Source of the DNA: Bacteroidota bacterium
Lineage (GTDB): Bacteria > Bacteroidota > Bacteroidia > Bacteroidales > SZUA-534
Direction: 5' to 3'
Length of the DNA stretch: 9,184 nt
Assembly: GCA_020047835.1 (NCBI GenBank)
Contig: JAIFNJ010000113.1
Coordinates: forward strand, 1 to 9,184
Shown here: positions 5,894-9,184 of the stretch, piece by piece
Layout: each line of letters opens with the position of its first letter
How positions within the stretch are numbered: the stretch's first letter is position 1
The notes under the pieces: model-generated
What the model saw: only the letters and a program-made list of their open reading frames with translations
Database searches by the model: none
Told to the model about the DNA's origin: nothing
Program-made: the position numbers and the translations under genes

Positions 5894-6643
5894 ATGAGAG
5901 TAGTAATTATTGAAGATGAAGCCCCAGCCCGTGAAATTGTAAAGGTTTTTTTGCAGCAACATGTCGATGTTGAATTGGTGGGCGAGTTTTCCGATGGTTT
6001 TGCAGGCATCAAAGGGATAAAAGAATTGAAACCCGACTTGGTGTTTCTTGATGTTCAAATGCCCAAAATTACAGGTTTTGAGATGTTGGAACTGTTGGAG
6101 GAACATCCTGAAATCATTTTTACCACCGCATACGACCAATATGCCATTAAAGCTTTTGAGATGAATGCGGTTGATTATTTGCTTAAGCCATTTTCAAAAG
6201 AACGTTTCAATCAGGCTTTGGAAAAGGCCAGAACCAAAGTGGAACAGGCACTTACCAATAAACCGGCTGACCCAATAAAACAAGTAATGGAGGCCTTGGA
6301 TGAAAAGCCAGAAAATCTATTCCGCGTAGTGGTTAAAAAGGGGGGCGATATTCACATGATTGCGGTTGAAGACATTCTTTATATAGAGGCCAAAGACGAT
6401 TATGTAATGCTTTATACCGAAAAGAGCCGGTATTTGAAAGAAAAAACCATGCGGTTTTACGAAAACCACTTGGACCCAAATCATTTTGTACGGGTGCACC
6501 GTTCATTCATTGTCCGCATTGATCAGGTTAAAAGGTTAGAACCTTATGGAAAATCATCATATTTGGCCATTTTAGGGCAAGGACAAAAAATTAATGTAAG
6601 CTTGGCTGGTTACAAAAAGCTCAAGGAAGTGTTGAGTTTTTAA
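5894..6643 (+). CDS. LytTR-family response regulator
   Basis: Product of 249 residues, a cytoplasmic transcription factor. The receiver domain (1-120) has the acidic pair Glu7/Asp8, the phospho-acceptor Asp53 in VFLDVQMP, Thr77/Thr78 in IIFTTAY and Lys98 in LLKPFS. A linker (about 120-142) leads to a LytTR DNA-binding domain (about 143-249) containing EDILYIEAKDDYVMLYT and HFVRVHRSFIVRIDQV. LytTR regulators bind paired direct repeats upstream of their targets; I searched by eye the 3285-3372 region and found no convincing pair, so the regulon is not read from this window. It is the last gene of the plus-strand operon, 10 bp after the kinase gene, and ends 3 bp from the convergent ABC ATPase gene. 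Cognate pairing with the kinase is highly likely. Confidence 0.97.
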   Translation: MRVVIIEDEAPAREIVKVFLQQHVDVELVGEFSDGFAGIKGIKELKPDLVFLDVQMPKITGFEMLELLEEHPEIIFTTAYDQYAIKAFEMNAVDYLLKPFSKERFNQALEKARTKVEQALTNKPADPIKQVMEALDEKPENLFRVVVKKGGDIHMIAVEDILYIEAKDDYVMLYTEKSRYLKEKTMRFYENHLDPNHFVRVHRSFIVRIDQVKRLEPYGKSSYLAILGQGQKINVSLAGYKKLKEVLSF

Positions 6644-6646
6644 CAA

Positions 6647-7558
6647 TTATTTTTTCGTGAATTCCTGAAATACTTCTTCTAGTGTTTTCTCTTTTTTTTG
6701 CATTGATAAAACGGCAATTCCTTTTGATACGGCAAAGTTAAAAATATCCTGCCTGATATCCTTATCTGCTGTTGCCTCTATTACCCAATGCAATTCTTTA
6801 ATTATTTTTGCATTAAATACTCCAGGTATTGAAAGAAGGTCTTCAACATTTGGTTCAGCACTATACTCTACCAATATCACTTGGGTGTCATCATTCAACC
6901 CTTGTTGAATAGTATCGGTGCTATCGTTGGCAACAATCACCCCATTTTTAATAATAATAATCCGGTTACAGATGGCTTTAACCTCTTGCATAATATGGGT
7001 GGATAGCAAAATGGTTTTTTCTTTGGCAATGGAAGTAATCAAATTGCGTATCTCCACAATCTGGTTGGGGTCTAATCCGGAGGTAGGTTCATCAAGAATG
7101 AGGACTTTTGGATCATGAATTAAGGCTTGCGCTAATCCAACCCTCTGGCGGTAGCCTTTCGATAAAGCTCCAATTTTTTTGTGCTGCTCAATAGCAAGGC
7201 CAGTAAGTTCCACCATTTCTTGAACCCGTTCTTTGATTCGCTTTAATTGGTAGATTCCGCCCACATATTCCAGATACTCTTTAACGTACATCTCCAAATA
7301 CAACGGGTTGTTCTCCGGCAGGTAACCAATCATTTTTTTAACTTCAAGGGAATGCTCAATCACATCAAGTCCTTCAACGAAAACATCTCCTGAAGTTGGT
7401 GGAATAAAACCGGTAATAATTTTCATGAGGGTTGATTTTCCGGCACCGTTTGGTCCTAAAAATCCCACCACTTCGCCTGATTGAACGTTGAATGAAACGT
7501 TGTCCAAAGCGCGCTGTTCCCCATATAATTTAACTACCTGTTTTACTTCTATTGACAT
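6647..7558 (-). CDS. gldA: GldA-like ABC transporter ATP-binding protein
   Basis: Product of 303 residues. It has a full nucleotide-binding domain: Walker A GPNGAGKST (35-43), a Q-loop-region YLPENNPLY with Glu replacing Gln, signature LSKGYRQRVGLA (132-143), Walker B KVLILDEPTSGLDP (151-164) and the H-loop His188 in STHIMQEV. A C-terminal region (about 220-303) is typical of ABC-2 type ATPases. The sequence resembles GldA of gliding Bacteroidota (SIEV...YGEQ.AL, YLPE.NPLY, HKKIG.LSKGYRQRVGLA). GldA normally works with the GldF and GldG permease proteins, but neither is in this window, so function in gliding is not shown; it may serve another ABC-2 exporter. The start ATG at 7558 gives MSIEV. 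A -7-like TACTTTTG lies 22 bp upstream. It is convergent with the regulator gene. Confidence 0.85.
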   Translation of the reverse strand: MSIEVKQVVKLYGEQRALDNVSFNVQSGEVVGFLGPNGAGKSTLMKIITGFIPPTSGDVFVEGLDVIEHSLEVKKMIGYLPENNPLYLEMYVKEYLEYVGGIYQLKRIKERVQEMVELTGLAIEQHKKIGALSKGYRQRVGLAQALIHDPKVLILDEPTSGLDPNQIVEIRNLITSIAKEKTILLSTHIMQEVKAICNRIIIIKNGVIVANDSTDTIQQGLNDDTQVILVEYSAEPNVEDLLSIPGVFNAKIIKELHWVIEATADKDIRQDIFNFAVSKGIAVLSMQKKEKTLEEVFQEFTKK

Positions 7559-7579
7559 AATTCGTTATTTTTATAAGCT

Positions 7580-7587
7580 CAAAAGTA
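7580..7587 (-). promoter_or_regulatory. -7 element for the GldA-like gene
   Basis: The minus strand reads TACTTTTG, an exact TAnnTTTG match 21 bases before the ATG at 7558. No TTTG is seen 19-21 bp further upstream. It suggests that the ATPase gene is transcribed separately from the toxin-antitoxin operon. Confidence 0.5.
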
Positions 7588-7671
7588 TGAATTATTGACA
7601 GACACTTCTTGTTAAAATGGAAAAGGTTGTTCTTTTTGCTTATTAATCTTTTTAAAATTTAATACAATATA

Positions 7672-8016
7672 TTATATATAATTATTTATAATCCTCTGCC
7701 TATCTTCATTTTCTTTGTCATTTTTATGGTACAATTCGATAAAGATTATTTTTTCTTCATTTTCAAAATGAGCATAAATTAAACGCAAACCTGAATTTAC
7801 ACCATGACCTTTTAATGCTTTACATGCAATCTTTTTCACTTTGATTATACATGTTTCCAGTCCCAAATTATCAATACGAAAACTGAATGGTGGTCTAGCA
7901 TCAGGTGCAATAGTCAATACTTGTTTCACTACATATAAATCATCGTTGAGTGTTCTGTATTTTTTCAAAAGTTTTTTGAGGTCCTTTTGAAATTCGGTTA
8001 ATTCTTCAAAAATCAT
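7672..8016 (-). CDS. RelE/ParE-superfamily-like toxin paired with a Panacea antitoxin
   Basis: Product of 114 residues. The shape is RelE-like: an N-terminal helical region (FEELTEFQKDLKKLLKKYRTL), then strands with KVKKIACKALKG (60-70), SGLRLIYAHFENEEKIIFIELYHKND (75-100) and a C-terminal KENEDRQRIINNYI. The GLRLIY...IFIELYHK pattern is typical of small mRNA-interferase-like toxins of this superfamily. The catalytic set cannot be confirmed by eye. It overlaps the antitoxin gene by 4 bp (ATGA), so translation is likely coupled, with the antitoxin made first. Cells probably survive only while the Panacea protein neutralises it. The toxic reaction (ribosome-dependent mRNA cleavage) is inferred from the superfamily. 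No clear terminator follows; the tail is merely AT-rich. Confidence 0.8.
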   Translation of the reverse strand: MIFEELTEFQKDLKKLLKKYRTLNDDLYVVKQVLTIAPDARPPFSFRIDNLGLETCIIKVKKIACKALKGHGVNSGLRLIYAHFENEEKIIFIELYHKNDKENEDRQRIINNYI

Positions 8017-8816
8017 TGTTCTTCAATTTCGTCCCCATAGTTTCTCACAGAAAAAGGGGCATCTCTGTAAAAAGCTAATTCATAATTTATTTCTTCTCCT
8101 TCTTTTGAAGCAAGCCACGGCATATCTTTATGGGAATAATTACTGATCGCAGAAGCTGACCAGTCACTCATTTGTTCAATCACTTTATCAATTACTTCTT
8201 TTTCACTTGCTTTCAATTCAGTTAAATCAGCTTTGGCAAGCGGAATGTACCGGGTTTGCATTTTGTCGTAATACTCTGTTTTTATCCGTTGAATCATTCC
8301 ATTTTTCATCATTTGACCAATAATAGTATCTAACTTTTGCGGAACAGGACCATACGGCAATTTCCGATATTTAGCTCCCGTTAAATGCTCTTCATACAAT
8401 TCATAGTAATTGAAATCTGAAAAATACAATAGCTTGTATAACACCGTTTCACCGACATTAGGTTTACCAGCACACTTTTCTAAAATATAGAGCAACACAT
8501 TTTTAAATTTACTGACTTGCAAAGTTGGGATAGAAATGCGCTCATCGACTCTTTTAGACTTTACTTCTGTTTTACCTTCAACATCTTGACTGACAGTGAA
8601 ATTTTTAGACATAAAATCATCTAAAGAAAAGCCCAAGACCATTGACAATCTTTGCAATTCAAGGGCATCAACACTTCTATTTCCTAACTCAATTTGAGCC
8701 AATGAAGGTCGGGACATTTTGATGCTTTTTGCCAAATCCTCCTGTGATAAACCCTTCAATTTACGAAGTTCGGTTATCCGTTGACCAATTTGTTTTTGTG
8801 AGATTTTTATACTCAT
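8013..8816 (-). CDS. HTH-Panacea domain antitoxin
   Basis: Product of 267 residues. An N-terminal XRE-type helix-turn-helix (about 6-65, GQRITELRKLKGLSQEDLAK and QIELGNRSVDALELQRLS) is followed by a linker and a Panacea (DUF4065/SocA-like) domain (about 105-235): KLLYFSDFNYYELY (128-141), TGAKYRKLPYGPVP (146-159) and SDWSASAISNYSHKD (217-231). Panacea domains are known as broadly paired antitoxins that neutralise unrelated toxins. Here the partner is RelE-like, encoded just downstream with a 4-bp overlap. The HTH should let it repress its own operon, and a palindrome lies in the promoter. The start is ATG 8816: the frame opens 14 codons earlier at 8858, but that codon overlaps the promoter, whose -7 box is at 8846-8853. 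The protein is full length, with no damage seen. Confidence 0.9.
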   Translation of the reverse strand: MSIKISQKQIGQRITELRKLKGLSQEDLAKSIKMSRPSLAQIELGNRSVDALELQRLSMVLGFSLDDFMSKNFTVSQDVEGKTEVKSKRVDERISIPTLQVSKFKNVLLYILEKCAGKPNVGETVLYKLLYFSDFNYYELYEEHLTGAKYRKLPYGPVPQKLDTIIGQMMKNGMIQRIKTEYYDKMQTRYIPLAKADLTELKASEKEVIDKVIEQMSDWSASAISNYSHKDMPWLASKEGEEINYELAFYRDAPFSVRNYGDEIEEQ

Positions 8817-8845
8817 TCTGATTTTTATTTTTCTATTCAACTTTA

Positions 8846-8876
8846 CAAAGATAAACATGTTTTAATTTAAAACAAA
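8846..8876 (-). promoter_or_regulatory. Promoter of the toxin-antitoxin operon
   Basis: The minus strand has TTTG (8876-8873), a 19-bp spacer and TATCTTTG (8853-8846), an exact match to the Bacteroidota -33/-7 pattern (TTTG, 19-21 bp, TAnnTTTG). Transcription would start near 8840, leaving a leader of about 25 bases before the ATG at 8816. This sets the antitoxin start. Confidence 0.8.
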
Positions 8877-8883
8877 CACATGT
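8855..8883. promoter_or_regulatory. Candidate operator of the toxin-antitoxin operon
   Basis: A 15-bp palindrome with 7-bp arms and a single central base, GTTTTAA-T-TTAAAAC (8859-8873), lies inside the -33/-7 spacer. ACATGT motifs sit at 8855-8860 and 8878-8883, on both sides. An HTH-bearing antitoxin dimer bound here would block RNA polymerase. Symmetry and position are seen; binding is inferred, and AT-rich DNA can give such symmetry by chance. Confidence 0.5.
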
Positions 8884-8993
8884 TCGTTATTCACACAAAT
8901 AATTTTTACATAAAAGCATTGGAGAAAGAGGACACTGAGGCCCAAATTGTAATTTTGTTGAAAGCCAAAGAAAAGAAGTTAGCACATGGATAG
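8880..8993 (+). CDS. Possible 37-residue small ORF, unrecognised
   Basis: ATG at 8880 opens a 37-codon frame ending with TAG at 8991-8993. The second half is charged and helical in look (KALEKEDTEAQIVILLKAKEK), while the first half (MFVIHTNNFYI) is not. It begins inside the promoter/operator region of the divergent toxin-antitoxin operon and has no clear ribosome site or TAnnTTTG promoter of its own. It overlaps the next small frame by 8 bp. No family is recognised. It may be a gene remnant or chance; listed with low confidence. Confidence 0.2.
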   Translation: MFVIHTNNFYIKALEKEDTEAQIVILLKAKEKKLAHG

Positions 8994-9099
8994 CTTGAAC
9001 CCTATCAATGAGGCTATTCAAGAGTTCAGGATAATTATTTCATATCAAATCGATCGGGGATATTTAGTTATAAAGATTTGCATTTACAAGAGTAATTGA
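8986..9099 (+). CDS. Possible second small ORF, unrecognised
   Basis: ATG at 8986 overlaps the end of the preceding small frame (8-bp overlap, different reading frame) and runs 37 codons to TGA at 9097-9099. The product begins MDSLNPINEAIQEFR and ends in a hydrophobic, Ile-rich tail. The overlap looks like translational coupling or like a frameshifted remnant of one longer gene. No family is recognised and no ribosome site is clear. Chance is a reasonable alternative. Confidence 0.18.
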   Translation: MDSLNPINEAIQEFRIIISYQIDRGYLVIKICIYKSN

Positions 9100-9123
9100 C
9101 AGTTTGGCAAATGAAGAATCAAT

Positions 9124-9171
9124 TGTTCAAATAGCCTGTTCAAACTTTATATATTTCGGTGCAAACTTTAT
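9124..9171. repeat. Short direct repeats at the right edge
   Basis: TGTTCAAA occurs at 9124-9131 and 9137-9144 (13-bp step), and CAAACTTTAT occurs at 9141-9150 and 9162-9171 (21-bp step, two helical turns). Such paired direct repeats could be regulator sites for a gene beyond the window. Nothing else was recognised in 9100-9184. Confidence 0.4.
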
Positions 9172-9184
9172 TAACCAACGCCAA

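Noticed and set aside
7559..7671. Possible terminator in the AT-rich stretch after the toxin gene
   Set aside because: Only low-stability AT symmetry (tatataatatatt) is present; there is no GC-bearing stem with a U-tract.
8817..8858. Extended start of the antitoxin at ATG 8858
   Set aside because: The codon overlaps the promoter, so it would not be transcribed; the extra residues are not part of the HTH.
1..9184. Insertion sequences, att sites, CRISPR arrays or tRNA genes
   Set aside because: I saw no transposase, terminal repeats with target duplications, regularly spaced repeats or cloverleaf candidates.

Overview
The window looks like chromosomal DNA from a member of the Bacteroidota. 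Reasons: an AT-rich sequence, several TAnnTTTG -7 promoter elements in place of sigma70-type boxes, weak or absent Shine-Dalgarno sequences, a GldA-type ABC ATPase, a UpxY/NusG-like antiterminator, and a MetK of about 417 residues. No rRNA, tRNA, CRISPR array or insertion sequence was seen. The genus cannot be fixed from this sequence.

Layout. (1) 32-871, minus strand: a RhuM-family protein with an N-terminal DNA-binding-like region and a C-terminal half-PLD-like region; its coding sequence contains a 27-bp near-perfect DNA palindrome. (2) 872-1183: non-coding, with degenerate CTGGNNN heptamers interrupted by the palindrome CCCGATAGCTATCGGG. (3) 1184-1681, minus: a UpxY/NusG-like antiterminator. 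(4) 1853-1877: an intrinsic terminator closing metK. (5) 1900-3153, minus: metK, preceded by a SAM-II-like riboswitch (3215-3268) that starts at the predicted transcription start. (6) 3373-6643, plus: a four-gene cassette, divergent from metK, encoding a LiaF-like membrane protein, a secreted beta-barrel-like protein, a LytS/YehU-type histidine kinase and a LytTR response regulator. (7) 6647-7558, minus: a GldA-like ABC ATPase, convergent with the regulator gene with 3 bp between the stop codons. (8) 7672-8816, minus: a toxin-antitoxin operon (HTH-Panacea antitoxin, then RelE-like toxin, 4-bp overlap) with a clear Bacteroidota promoter and a candidate operator. (9) 8880-9184: about 300 bp with two tiny overlapping ORFs of doubtful reality and short direct repeats.

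How the genes work together. MetK makes SAM, and the SAM-sensing leader would give feedback control. The LiaF/barrel/LytS/LytTR set reads as one envelope-sensing module: membrane sensor or inhibitor, outer-membrane component, kinase and regulator. The Panacea pair is a self-contained autoregulated toxin-antitoxin unit. The RhuM gene, the antiterminator and the toxin-antitoxin pair are accessory in character, while metK is core. The most noteworthy items are the SAM-II-like leader on metK, the Panacea/RelE pair with its operator, and the palindrome inside the RhuM coding sequence.
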